DNA from: Allosalinactinospora lopnorensis
GTDB taxonomy: Bacteria > Actinomycetota > Actinomycetes > Streptosporangiales > Streptosporangiaceae
Assembly (NCBI RefSeq): GCF_000981225.1
Contig: NZ_LAJC01000016.1
Location: 1-64,000 of the forward strand
Reading direction: 5' to 3'
DNA: 64,000 nucleotides
Under the pieces are notes generated by a model. The model saw only the letters and a program-made list of their open reading frames with translations. It was not told the DNA's origin and made no database searches. The first letter of the stretch is position 1; each line of letters starts with the position of its first letter. Both the position numbers and the translations under genes were made by a program. Positions 56,891 to 64,000 of this stretch are shown here, one piece after another.

Positions 56891-57606
56891 GTGCGTGTCG
56901 CCATGCACCAGCGCACTATCTGCCCTGGCTGGGACTCATCGACAAGGTCGATCAGAGCGACCTCTTCATCGTTCTCGACCACGTTCAGTACGAACGCAAG
57001 GGGTGGCAGAACCGCAACTATGTGGCCTCGAAGAACGGCCCTGTGCTGCTGACCGTCCCGGTAATCCAGCAGAGCCGGGACGAACGCATCATGGACAAGC
57101 TGATCGACAACTCACAGCACTGGAGGGAGAAACACCGCAGGGCGATCGCGGAGCACTGCTACCGCGGCGCTCCGTTCATGGAGGACTTCGGAAAGAAATT
57201 TCTCCGTATCTACAAAGAGGAGTGGGAATACCTATCAGACTTGGCAACGGCTACCACACGCTTCATTTTGGAAAGTTTTAAGATCACGACACCGGTCGTA
57301 TGCGCGAGTGAACTCGGCGACTTCCCGGGGCAAAAGAGCGAACTGCTGGCGCAGCTCTCCGCAAAGGTGGGCGCGACCACGATGCTCTCCGGCGACGGCG
57401 CCCGCGGCTACGTCGACGAAAGCGTCTTCCAGCGGTACGGCATCGGTGTCGAGTGGCAGCAATTCCAGCACCCCGAGTACCCGCAGCGCACCTCCCCGAA
57501 AGGGGAGTTCCTGCCCCGGATGGCGGCGCTGGACCTGCTGCTGAACGTCGGCCCGGAGGGGCTTGACCTGCTACGCGGGGCACGCCCGGCCGACGCTGCC
57601 GAATGA
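56891..57606 (+). CDS. WbqC family protein (frameshifted)
   Basis: A WbqC-like protein of about 238 residues with one base restored, involved in acylation of amino sugars in surface polysaccharide in known clusters. It starts VRVAMHQ in one register, breaks at about 56912 and resumes HYLPWLGLIDKVDQSDLFIVLDHVQYERKGWQNRN in the next; an inserted C gives the classic HQPHYLPWLG. The remainder (LTVPVIQQSRDERIMDKLIDN to LLNVGPEGLDLL) is intact. GTG 56891 follows GGAGAGG. The PIG-L deacetylase gene is 102 bases downstream. Confidence 0.82.
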
Positions 57607-57707
57607 GAGCCCACCCCGCACGGTGTGGCAACCAAAACCCGCACGTGGGCGTCTGTCATATACCACGTGCAGCTCTCAACTGACATCACCCTTGGTTAGG
57701 ACGTGGC

Positions 57708-58421
57708 ATGACGATCAATTGGTCTCAGGAGCGACTGCTCGTATACGCACCCCATCCGGACGACGAAACACTCGGGTGTGGCGGCCTCATGTCGAAGGCC
57801 AAGAAGGCCGGCGCTGAGGTCTATGTTCAGTTCCTCACGGTCGGAGACACGGCGGACCTCTCCACGAAGGGGTACTCGACCGCCGATGAACGCTTCGCTG
57901 AGATCAAGAAGGTCGCGGACCACTTCCGCTGGGACGGTTGGGATGTCGCCTTTCCCGGCGACGAGTACCACCTCAAGCTCGACGCCATGCCGCGTTTCGA
58001 AGTGTCCAACTCGATCGAGCGGAGCAGTTCGCTGTCCATCGCGGAGCTGCAGCCGACCGTCGTACTGGCACCGCACCGGACCAGCTACAACCAGGATCAC
58101 CAGGTGGCGGCCGAGGCAGTGCACACCGCGCTGCGTCCGTCGAACAATCGGCTGCGGCACCACCCGCGACTCGTACTCGCCTACGAGGAAGCCGCTGACC
58201 AGTGGCGATACGACGCGGCTCCGTCACCGCACCTTCTGGTGGAACTGGAGGAGTCAGACCTGGACGCGAAGCTCTCGGCCATGCGCCTGTACGGGACTCA
58301 GATACACGAGCACCCGCACACACGCTCCGAAGCCACATTGAGGAGCCTGGCCGTACTGCGGGGGATGCAATGCGGCGTCGCGCTCGCGGAAGGGTTCCAT
58401 GTGATGCGCTGCCTGGCCTGA
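57708..58421 (+). CDS. PIG-L/LmbE family deacetylase
   Basis: A 237-residue zinc-dependent N-deacetylase-fold protein. The metal site is APHPDDETLGCGG with two Asp and one His, and the third ligand probably sits in SYNQDHQVAAEAVH. Family members remove N-acetyl groups from sugars or GlcNAc-inositol. It lies between WbqC and an epimerase gene in the same direction, consistent with making a free amino sugar that another enzyme then acylates. ATG 57708 follows GGTTAGGACGTGGC, a weak ribosome site. Confidence 0.88.
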   Translation: MTINWSQERLLVYAPHPDDETLGCGGLMSKAKKAGAEVYVQFLTVGDTADLSTKGYSTADERFAEIKKVADHFRWDGWDVAFPGDEYHLKLDAMPRFEVSNSIERSSSLSIAELQPTVVLAPHRTSYNQDHQVAAEAVHTALRPSNNRLRHHPRLVLAYEEAADQWRYDAAPSPHLLVELEESDLDAKLSAMRLYGTQIHEHPHTRSEATLRSLAVLRGMQCGVALAEGFHVMRCLA

Positions 58422-58504
58422 GTGAGAACGGGGTCCCCCCGCCCCGCTCACACTCCGCATCCGAACCAGCCGAAGTTCATGTACCCATGGAGGGGGAGAA
58501 AACG

Positions 58505-59494
58505 TTGAAGGCCATTGTGACTGGTGGTGCCGGATTTATAGGTTCACATCTCTGCGACTACCTGATCACCCAGGGTTACCAGGTGGTCGCCTTGGACGAC
58601 CTGTCCACCGGTTCCGAAGCCAACCTCGAGCAGCTCAACGACAACGCCGATTTCGAGTTGATAAAAGGGTCAGTCCTGGACAAGAGACTGGTCAACGACG
58701 TGGTCAAGGACTGTGACACGGTGTTCCACCTGGCGGCCGCGGTCGGGGTCCACACGATCGTGGAGAAACCGCTCCAGTCCCTTCGGACCAATCTGCACGG
58801 CACCGAGAACGTGGTCGAAGCGGCCGCCGCACACGGGGCGCGGTTCCTCGTCGCATCGACCAGCGAGGTCTACGGCAAGAACAACACCGACGGACTCACC
58901 GAGGACGCCGACCGCATTCTCGGCTCACCATTGAAGAGCCGGTGGTCCTACGCCGCGGCGAAGGGCTTGGACGAACTCGTCGCCTACATCTACGGCGAGG
59001 AATCCGGCCTGCCCTGCGTCATCACCCGGTTCTTCAACATCGTGGGACCGCGGCAGACGGGGCGGTACGGCATGGTGGTGCCCCGCTTCGTCACCCAGGC
59101 GCTCACCGATGAGCCGATCACCGTCTACGGGGAGGGGACCCAAAGACGCTGCTTCGGTTCGGTATTCGACGTCGTTCCGGCGATGGTGGAGCTCCTCGAC
59201 ACCCCGGAGGCCTACAACAGGGCCGTCAATCTGGGAGGCAGGGAGGAAGTATCGATCAAGGGTCTGGCCGACCGGGTCATTGAGCTCACAGGGTCCCGCA
59301 GCGGCATCAGGTACGTCTCCTACGAAGAAGCCTACGGCGACGGCTACGAGGACATGGAGCGGCGGATGCCCGACACCACTCTTGCACACGAGCTCATCGG
59401 GTACGCCCCGGGTCGGCGACTCGACGACATCATCGCCTCGATCATCAAGCACGACACGACCGGCTTCATCGCACCGCAGGCGGTCGTGGTCTAA
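58505..59494 (+). CDS. NAD-dependent epimerase/dehydratase (extended SDR)
   Basis: A 329-residue nucleotide-sugar epimerase/dehydratase. The Rossmann motif is TGGAGFIG at residues 7-14, the Ser/Thr is in VASTSEVYGK, and the catalytic Tyr and Lys are in SYAAAK. The C-terminal part (GEGTQRRCFGSVFDV, VNLGGREEVSIKGLAD) contacts the nucleotide sugar. TTG 58505 is preceded by GGAGGGGGAG; ATG 58487 would add six residues. It is third in the WbqC-PIG-L-epimerase set. A UDP-glucose 4-epimerase or dTDP-sugar dehydratase role is possible but unproven. Confidence 0.87.
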   Translation: MKAIVTGGAGFIGSHLCDYLITQGYQVVALDDLSTGSEANLEQLNDNADFELIKGSVLDKRLVNDVVKDCDTVFHLAAAVGVHTIVEKPLQSLRTNLHGTENVVEAAAAHGARFLVASTSEVYGKNNTDGLTEDADRILGSPLKSRWSYAAAKGLDELVAYIYGEESGLPCVITRFFNIVGPRQTGRYGMVVPRFVTQALTDEPITVYGEGTQRRCFGSVFDVVPAMVELLDTPEAYNRAVNLGGREEVSIKGLADRVIELTGSRSGIRYVSYEEAYGDGYEDMERRMPDTTLAHELIGYAPGRRLDDIIASIIKHDTTGFIAPQAVVV

Positions 59495-59504
59495 CCGTCG
59501 ACAC

Positions 59505-59529
59505 GGGCCGGACCCCGCTCGTCCGGCCC
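59505..59529 (+). terminator. Terminator hairpin after epimerase gene
   Basis: GGGCCGGAC (59505-59513) and GTCCGGCCC (59521-59529) form a perfect 9-bp stem, 10 bases past the epimerase stop. Confidence 0.7.
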
Positions 59530-59571
59530 AGAACGCGGGCAGGGCGTCCGGGCCGGTCCCGTTCTCGGGTA

Positions 59572-59943
59572 CTAGTACAGAACCGCGCCGGCCGCGACCA
59601 CGCCTGCGAGTCCCGCGACGCCCGAGCTGAGAAGGAACAGTGCCCACGGCCGCGCCACAGGCGCGGCCGGGCGTCCCGCGGCGTCGCGGTGCGCCCCGTA
59701 TCCGGTCGCTCTCCAGCGACGCCGCACGTGGATGATGAGGACACCCGAAACGGCCGCCACCAGCACCGCCACCGCCACACGGTAGAGCGGGTCGAAGCCG
59801 GTCTCCATGCCGGGTTCGCCCGGGTGGAACGGATCCCGCATGTAGAGCAGGGCGACCACGATGATCAGGAAGATCGTGCGCTGCCAGGAAAGCAGGGTCC
59901 GTTCCGGCTGCAACCCGGGATCGCGCGCTGTCCGCAGCCTCAT
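59572..59943 (-). CDS. DUF202 family membrane protein
   Basis: A 123-residue small membrane protein. The DUF202 signature ERTLLSWQRT is at residues 14-23, followed by three helices. It overlaps the upstream DUF202 gene through ATGA, so the two are co-translated and may work as partners. The function of the family is unknown. Confidence 0.85.
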   Translation of the reverse strand: MRLRTARDPGLQPERTLLSWQRTIFLIIVVALLYMRDPFHPGEPGMETGFDPLYRVAVAVLVAAVSGVLIIHVRRRWRATGYGAHRDAAGRPAAPVARPWALFLLSSGVAGLAGVVAAGAVLY

Positions 59944-60314
59944 GGCCAGTAGTTCCCGAAGAGCACCGCGAGGCAGACGAGCGCCACCCCGACCGCGAGG
60001 ATCATCGGGAGCGGGCTCAACGGCAGCGGCCGCTCCATGCGCATCGCACGCTGCACCCGGATCCAGCGCAGCGGCGCGTAGACGGTGATGACAACGGCGA
60101 GCCCGGCCAGGGCCAGGCCGATAGCCAGCCGTACCCCCGGCGTCCAGTCGAGCGGAACGAGGTGCAGGACCGCCACCGCGCCGGCGATCAGCGCGAGTGC
60201 GGTACGGATCCAGGCCAGGAACGTACGCTCGTTGGCCAGCGTGAACCGGTAGTCGGGTTCGGCGCCCTCCGCACCGCGGCCGGGATCGGAGGCCGCCGAT
60301 GATCGCTGGTTCAC
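59940..60314 (-). CDS. YidH/DUF202 family membrane protein
   Basis: A 124-residue membrane protein of the YidH branch of DUF202. The signature ANERTFLAWIRTALALI is at about residues 27-43, and three helices follow. Paired, overlapping DUF202 genes are common in actinobacteria. The ATG at 60314 starts MNQRSS. Its promoter lies in the shared gap with the thioredoxin gene. Confidence 0.85.
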   Translation of the reverse strand: MNQRSSAASDPGRGAEGAEPDYRFTLANERTFLAWIRTALALIAGAVAVLHLVPLDWTPGVRLAIGLALAGLAVVITVYAPLRWIRVQRAMRMERPLPLSPLPMILAVGVALVCLAVLFGNYWP

Positions 60315-60423
60315 CGCGCTCCCCCCTTCAACCGGTCACTCCACTGGATCCACCTCTGTTGACACCGACCTTAGTGATGGTCGCTTTTTCCTCCCAAACC
60401 GGTATTGACCAGGTGTTTTGTTG

Positions 60424-60448
60424 GGAACTGAAGAGCAGCCCCGCTGTT
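60424..60448 (+). promoter_or_regulatory. SigR-type promoter of thioredoxin gene
   Basis: GGAAC at 60424-60428 and GTT at 60446-60448 are separated by 17 bases, which fits the actinobacterial SigR/SigH consensus (GGAAT, 17-18, GTT) known from thioredoxin genes. It lies about 100 bases before the thioredoxin start. Confidence 0.6.
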
Positions 60449-60547
60449 TTCCCGGAGACGCGGACGCTTGTGGAACAAAACAACGGGCACGACCGCTCTA
60501 CGCTCTAGGAGAGACCGAGTAAACGATCCGCACCCAGGAGAGACTTC

Positions 60548-60922
60548 GTGGCGACCATCGAGCTCACCAAGGACAACTTCAACGAGACGCTGACGGAGAA
60601 CGCCTTCGTCCTCATCGACTTCTGGGCGTCGTGGTGCGGTCCCTGCAAGCAGTTCGCCCCCGTCTTCGAGAAGGCGTCCGAACAGCACTCAGACCTGCTC
60701 TTCGCCAAGGTCGACACCGAGGACCAGCAGGAGCTCGCCGCAAGCTTCGACATCCAGTCGATCCCCACGCTGATGGTGGTGCGGGACAAGACGGTGATCT
60801 ACGCCCAGCCCGGGGCGCTGCCGGAGGAAGCCCTGCAGGACCTGATCAAGCAGGCCCGCGAACTCGACATGGACGAGGTCCGCAAGGAGATCGAAAAGCA
60901 GCAGGCCGACGGCACGCCCTGA
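60548..60922 (+). CDS. trxA: Thioredoxin
   Basis: A 124-residue thioredoxin with the active site WASWCGPCKQF at residues 27-37, the cis-Pro in SIPTLMVV and an extended C-terminal helix. It reduces protein disulfides in the cytoplasm. GTG 60548 follows CAGGAGAG. It stands alone, with a SigR-type promoter in front and a terminator behind. The acidic and basic C-terminal extension (RELDMDEVRKEIEKQQ) is longer than in the minimal form. Confidence 0.92.
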   Translation: MATIELTKDNFNETLTENAFVLIDFWASWCGPCKQFAPVFEKASEQHSDLLFAKVDTEDQQELAASFDIQSIPTLMVVRDKTVIYAQPGALPEEALQDLIKQARELDMDEVRKEIEKQQADGTP

Positions 60923-60960
60923 GGGCAGTGAGCAGGGCTCGCACCGAGCCGCCCTACCCG

Positions 60961-60990
60961 CGGGGCCGCGCCCGGACGGGCACGGCCCCG
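60961..60990 (+). terminator. Terminator hairpin after thioredoxin gene
   Basis: CGGGGCCG (60961-60968) pairs with CGGCCCCG (60983-60990), with GCCCG/CGGGC-type pairing inside, 39 bases past the stop. Confidence 0.65.
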
Positions 60991-61218
60991 CGCTGTCACC
61001 CGGCGTCCGGCTCTCGCCCGGTGCCACCTCGCCCCGCGCGAGGTGGCCCGGTGAAGTTTCCGTCACAGGCACGGCCCGTCAACCGTTCATTCACGTAAGC
61101 GCTCTTGAATTTCCGCCTACAGTTCGGTTGTGGTGATTCGCGGGGGCCGGTACATGACAGGACGGAACCGAAGAACCAACGGCGCGGCAACAGCGCCGAA
61201 GGCAGTCAGGGCGGATCC

Positions 61219-62097
61219 ATGACCGTGCCGCGCTCCAGGGCGAGCGGCGACACACCGTCCCGGCACCAGGCCGCTCGCCCCGGGCTGCGGGTGCTGCTGG
61301 CCGAACCCGACCCCGAGGTCGGCAGCGAACTGCTGCTGAAACTCGCCCCGCACCGGATCGACGTCACCGTCTGCACCGACGGCGCCGAGGCACTGTTCCG
61401 CGCCGGTCTGATCCAACCCGACCTCGTCCTGGTCAGCGCGGATATCGAGATCGTGCGTTCGGAACGCGTGATCGAACTGATCCGCCGCGGACTGGGCGTC
61501 CCCATCATCGTCGGCACTCACCCCGGGACCGCCGACGAGGGGGTGGGCATGCTGCAGGCCGGTGCCACCGCGTGCGTCCTCCGCCCCTACCAGTCCGATG
61601 AGCTGCTGATGCTGATCCGCTCGGCCTGCGAACACCCCCTCGTCGAATCCGTGGAGGAAGAGCCGCTGCGGGCTGGGCCGATCACCCTGGATCCCGCGCG
61701 GCACCAGGCGTGGCACGCGGGCGTGTCGCTCGCCCTCCCGCTGCGGGAATTCGAGTTGCTGCACTACCTCATGCGCAACGCAGGCCGGGTGGTGAGCCGC
61801 GACGAGCTCTGCCGGCAGATCTGGAGCAACGACCGTCGGCTCGCCGCCAACACGATCACGGTGCACATCCGCCGACTGCGGCAGCGGCTGGGGGACAGTG
61901 TGACCCACCCGCGCCTCATCCGAACGGTGCGCGGGGTCGGTTACCTGCTGGATGTCACCCTCACCACCGCCTCTCCCCCGCCTGGCGCGCCGTCCCCGGA
62001 CGCCGAAGAGCCCGCCGCCCTCCCCTCGCCGCGCGGAATCGAGTCCGCACGGGCGCCCGGCTCCCGGCGGGGAAACCGGCGCCCGGCGCCGCCGTAG
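61219..62097 (+). CDS. OmpR/PhoB-type response regulator with atypical receiver
   Basis: A 292-residue regulator. The receiver (about 24-140) begins LRVLLAEPDPEVG; where the phospho-acceptor Asp normally sits (LLDLM) it reads LVSADIE, so the position is Ser. The winged-helix domain is at about 157-252 (LPLREFELLHYLMRNAGRVVSRDELCRQIW, RLIRTVRGVGYLL). A Pro/Ala-rich tail of 40 residues follows. No sensor kinase is adjacent. It may act without phosphorylation, like other atypical actinobacterial OmpR-type regulators. ATG 61219 was chosen by family start; its ribosome site is weak. Confidence 0.84.
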   Translation: MTVPRSRASGDTPSRHQAARPGLRVLLAEPDPEVGSELLLKLAPHRIDVTVCTDGAEALFRAGLIQPDLVLVSADIEIVRSERVIELIRRGLGVPIIVGTHPGTADEGVGMLQAGATACVLRPYQSDELLMLIRSACEHPLVESVEEEPLRAGPITLDPARHQAWHAGVSLALPLREFELLHYLMRNAGRVVSRDELCRQIWSNDRRLAANTITVHIRRLRQRLGDSVTHPRLIRTVRGVGYLLDVTLTTASPPPGAPSPDAEEPAALPSPRGIESARAPGSRRGNRRPAPP

Positions 62098-62400
62098 CGC
62101 ATCACCGGCCGCCTTTCTTATCCAGGCCCGGTCGGCACGAAGGGGGCAAGGGGAAGTACCGAAGACGGCGGGGCACCGCGGATCGTGCGGGCGGAGGCGG
62201 GTCGGAACCGGTACACGGTGCGCGGTACGCGGACTGCGCGGGAGCGGCGCCGCGAGGAAGAGCACGGACGAGTCGGTGGGCCGCTGCGCGGTTAAGGGCG
62301 TCCCCGCGTCGCCGTCCCCTCAGGCCCCATCCGGGACGCGGAGCGCTACCGGACCCGCTTGCCGACCCGTGCGGAGCACGGCTCCGGCGCAGGCGGCCGG
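62098..62400. other. Intergenic region with no visible feature
   Basis: About 300 bases between the convergent regulator and acetyltransferase genes. It is GC-rich, and I see no gene and no strong terminator. Confidence 0.35.
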
Positions 62401-62997
62401 TTACTCCTTGAGGTTCAAACGGGCGATGGGCCGACCGCTGGTGGGGTGGGGGGTGCAGACGAAGCCGGCCTTCTCGTAGATCTGTACGGTACCCGGGTAG
62501 ATCTCGGCGCTGGGCGCCCGGCCGCCCGCGGTGTCGACGGGGTACGCCTCCAGGACCCGACCCCCGTTGACCCGGGCGTACTCGACGGCGCCGTCGAGTA
62601 TCCGCGTCCCCAACCCTTTGCGTCTGCGGCGGGGCGGAAGCCAGAAGCAGACGACCGACCACACCCCGGGTTCGGCCGGGTCGACAGGACGCAGCGAACG
62701 CGAACGGGCGAGCCGGATGAAGTCCTTGCGCGGCGCCACGGACACCCATCCGCAGGGCTCGGTTCCCTCGTAGGCGAGCAACCCGGGAATGGCACCGTCG
62801 AGAGTCAGTCGACGCAGTGTCTCGCGGTTCTCGTTCCCCCGCTCCGGCTGGGCGCATGAGACGCTCGCGGTGAAATCCTTGGCGCGGCGCCGGTAGAACA
62901 CGCACCAGCAATGGCCGTAAGCCCCCGTCGGCCCGAACAGTTTTTCCAGGTCATCCCACCGTTCGGGGGTTGCTGGCTCGATCGAGACGATGGACAT
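62401..62997 (-). CDS. GNAT family N-acetyltransferase
   Basis: A 198-residue acetyltransferase of the GNAT fold. The acetyl-CoA loop is PPRRRRKGLGTRILDGAV (a variant of R-x-x-G-x-G/A), and the C-terminal IYEKAGFVC block is family-typical. The N-terminal SxEPATPERWDDLEKLFG and HCWCVFYRRR segments are seen in a GNAT group of unknown substrate. ATG 62997 follows AAGGGGG by 5 bases. It is monocistronic. Confidence 0.86.
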   Translation of the reverse strand: MSIVSIEPATPERWDDLEKLFGPTGAYGHCWCVFYRRRAKDFTASVSCAQPERGNENRETLRRLTLDGAIPGLLAYEGTEPCGWVSVAPRKDFIRLARSRSLRPVDPAEPGVWSVVCFWLPPRRRRKGLGTRILDGAVEYARVNGGRVLEAYPVDTAGGRAPSAEIYPGTVQIYEKAGFVCTPHPTSGRPIARLNLKE

Positions 62998-63186
62998 CTG
63001 GCCCCCTTGGGACAAGAGCACGGGTCGTGCTCCCGCACACTAGCGATTCAGAGCCGGATTCGGCACCTCCCTACTACAGAGGCTTTTCGTCTCGCTCCCG
63101 GTTTCCCGGTTCGCCGAAGGGCCGCAACGAGCCGGTCGGCGGAGACGGGCGGCGCGCCCGCCTCCGCCGGCCGCGAGCCGTGTGTC

Positions 63187-64000
63187 CTATCGCCGGACCG
63201 GTTCCTCGCCGGGCTCCCAGCACTGCACACCGCGCAACTCCGGAAGCCGGTCGCGGGTGAACACCGGGTCGAGCCCCTGCTTGCGCTGGCCGACGTAGTC
63301 CTTCAGCAGCAGCGCCACCACCCCGCACAGCGGAGCGATCGCCAGCAGGTTGACCAGTGCCATGAACCCCATGGCCGTCTCGGCGAGGCTCCACACGATC
63401 TCGACCGAGCCGATAGCGCCGAGGAACGCCGCGAGCAGGAACACGATCTTGAACCCGGCCAACTTGCGCGGGTCCTCGCTCAGAAAGCCCATGTTGGCTT
63501 CGCCGTAGTAGTAGTTGCCCAGCACCGAGCTGAACGCGAGCAGCAGGAGGACGAAGGTCAGCGCGTGCAGCGCCCACGTGCCGAGCACCCCCTGCAGGGC
63601 CTCCTGGGTCAGGACCGGCCCCCGCTCCTCACCGTAGGTCGGGTTGCTGACCAGGATGATGAACGCGGTGGTGGAGCAGACGATCAGGGTGTCGAAGTAG
63701 ACGCCCAGGGTCTGCGTCAGGCCCTGCTTGACCGGGTGGGTCACCGATGCCGTGGCCGCCGCGTTGGGCGCCGAGCCCAAGCCGGCCTCGTTGGAGAACA
63801 TGCCCCGCCGCACCCCCTCCACGATGACGGTGCCGAGAGCCGCACCGGCGAACTCCCGCAGCCCGAACGCGCTCTGCACGATCTGGGTGAACACAGCCGG
63901 GATCGCGTCCACGTTCAGCGCGACGACGATCAGGCCCATCACGATGTAGACCAGCGCCATGAACGGCACCAGGGTCTGCGTGACGTGCGCGATTCTCCGG
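63187..64000 (-). CDS. Alanine/glycine:cation symporter, AGCS family (partial)
   Basis: The C-terminal 270 or so residues of a sodium-coupled amino-acid carrier; the gene continues past the window edge. GAALGTVIVEGVRRGMFSNEAGLGSAPNAAA is the AGCS signature, and VLGNYYYGEANMGF and ALVNLLAIAPLCGVVALLLKDY are typical later helices. The stop is at 63187. The start and N-terminal helices lie outside the window. The natural substrate is probably alanine or glycine. Confidence 0.9.
   Translation of the reverse strand, partial: RRIAHVTQTLVPFMALVYIVMGLIVVALNVDAIPAVFTQIVQSAFGLREFAGAALGTVIVEGVRRGMFSNEAGLGSAPNAAATASVTHPVKQGLTQTLGVYFDTLIVCSTTAFIILVSNPTYGEERGPVLTQEALQGVLGTWALHALTFVLLLLAFSSVLGNYYYGEANMGFLSEDPRKLAGFKIVFLLAAFLGAIGSVEIVWSLAETAMGFMALVNLLAIAPLCGVVALLLKDYVGQRKQGLDPVFTRDRLPELRGVQCWEPGEEPVRR

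Overview
The window is high-GC, gene-dense DNA with GTG/TTG starts and GTGA/ATGA gene overlaps. It comes from an actinomycete; the gene set (purSQL, SigR-type sigma factor, SURF1, DUF3817, 6C RNA, paired FluC/CrcB) would fit a Nocardiopsaceae-like genome, but that genus-level guess is inference. No rRNA, tRNA, CRISPR array, insertion sequence or prophage was seen.

Region 1 (1-30.7 kb) is accessory acyl-CoA metabolism. A TetR regulator and a DUF418 membrane protein come first. Then follow an SDR-thiolase operon, a divergent secreted esterase, an MFS importer, a CoA-ligase/CocE-hydrolase/enoyl-CoA-hydratase operon, and one long leftward operon (24.6 to about 13 kb). The long operon encodes an enoyl-CoA hydratase, three FabF-like ketosynthases, two KAS III-like enzymes, a fused two-domain CoA-transferase, two SDRs and a beta-lactamase-fold esterase. 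A NarL-type regulator, an MMPL exporter, a TetR regulator and a second beta-lactamase-fold esterase close the region. No acyl carrier protein is visible, so the ketosynthases may work on CoA thioesters. Near-identical TetR-type operators (TAAACGTACGTTCATT, and a shorter ATGAACGTTCAT form) lie in front of the thiolase, esterase, MFS, ligase, MMPL and second esterase genes and suggest a regulon. This is the best candidate for an undescribed system.

Region 2 (31-37.4 kb) holds an OmpA-domain lipoprotein, a 2-oxoacid dehydrogenase operon (E1alpha-E1beta-E2) and a SigR-like ECF sigma factor with no adjacent anti-sigma gene. Region 3 (37.5-43.1 kb) is the purS-purQ-purL locus, interrupted by an RsbW-like ATPase gene and a membrane-protein gene. 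Region 4 (43.1-50.4 kb) has an acyltransferase-3 protein, a glycine-betaine binding lipoprotein with a decayed second copy, betA, betB and a class II aldolase. Region 5 (50.5-64 kb) has two fluoride channels, an alpha/beta hydrolase lacking the usual serine, 6C RNA, SURF1, DUF3817, a glycan locus (GT2, WbqC, PIG-L, epimerase), two DUF202 proteins, thioredoxin behind a SigR-type promoter, an atypical OmpR-type regulator, a GNAT enzyme and a partial AGCS symporter.

At least eleven otherwise well-conserved genes carry frame breaks, nearly all restored by one added base, including in the E1alpha and E2 genes. The most economical reading is uncorrected deletion errors in the assembly. I therefore annotate those genes at full length and give the break position.
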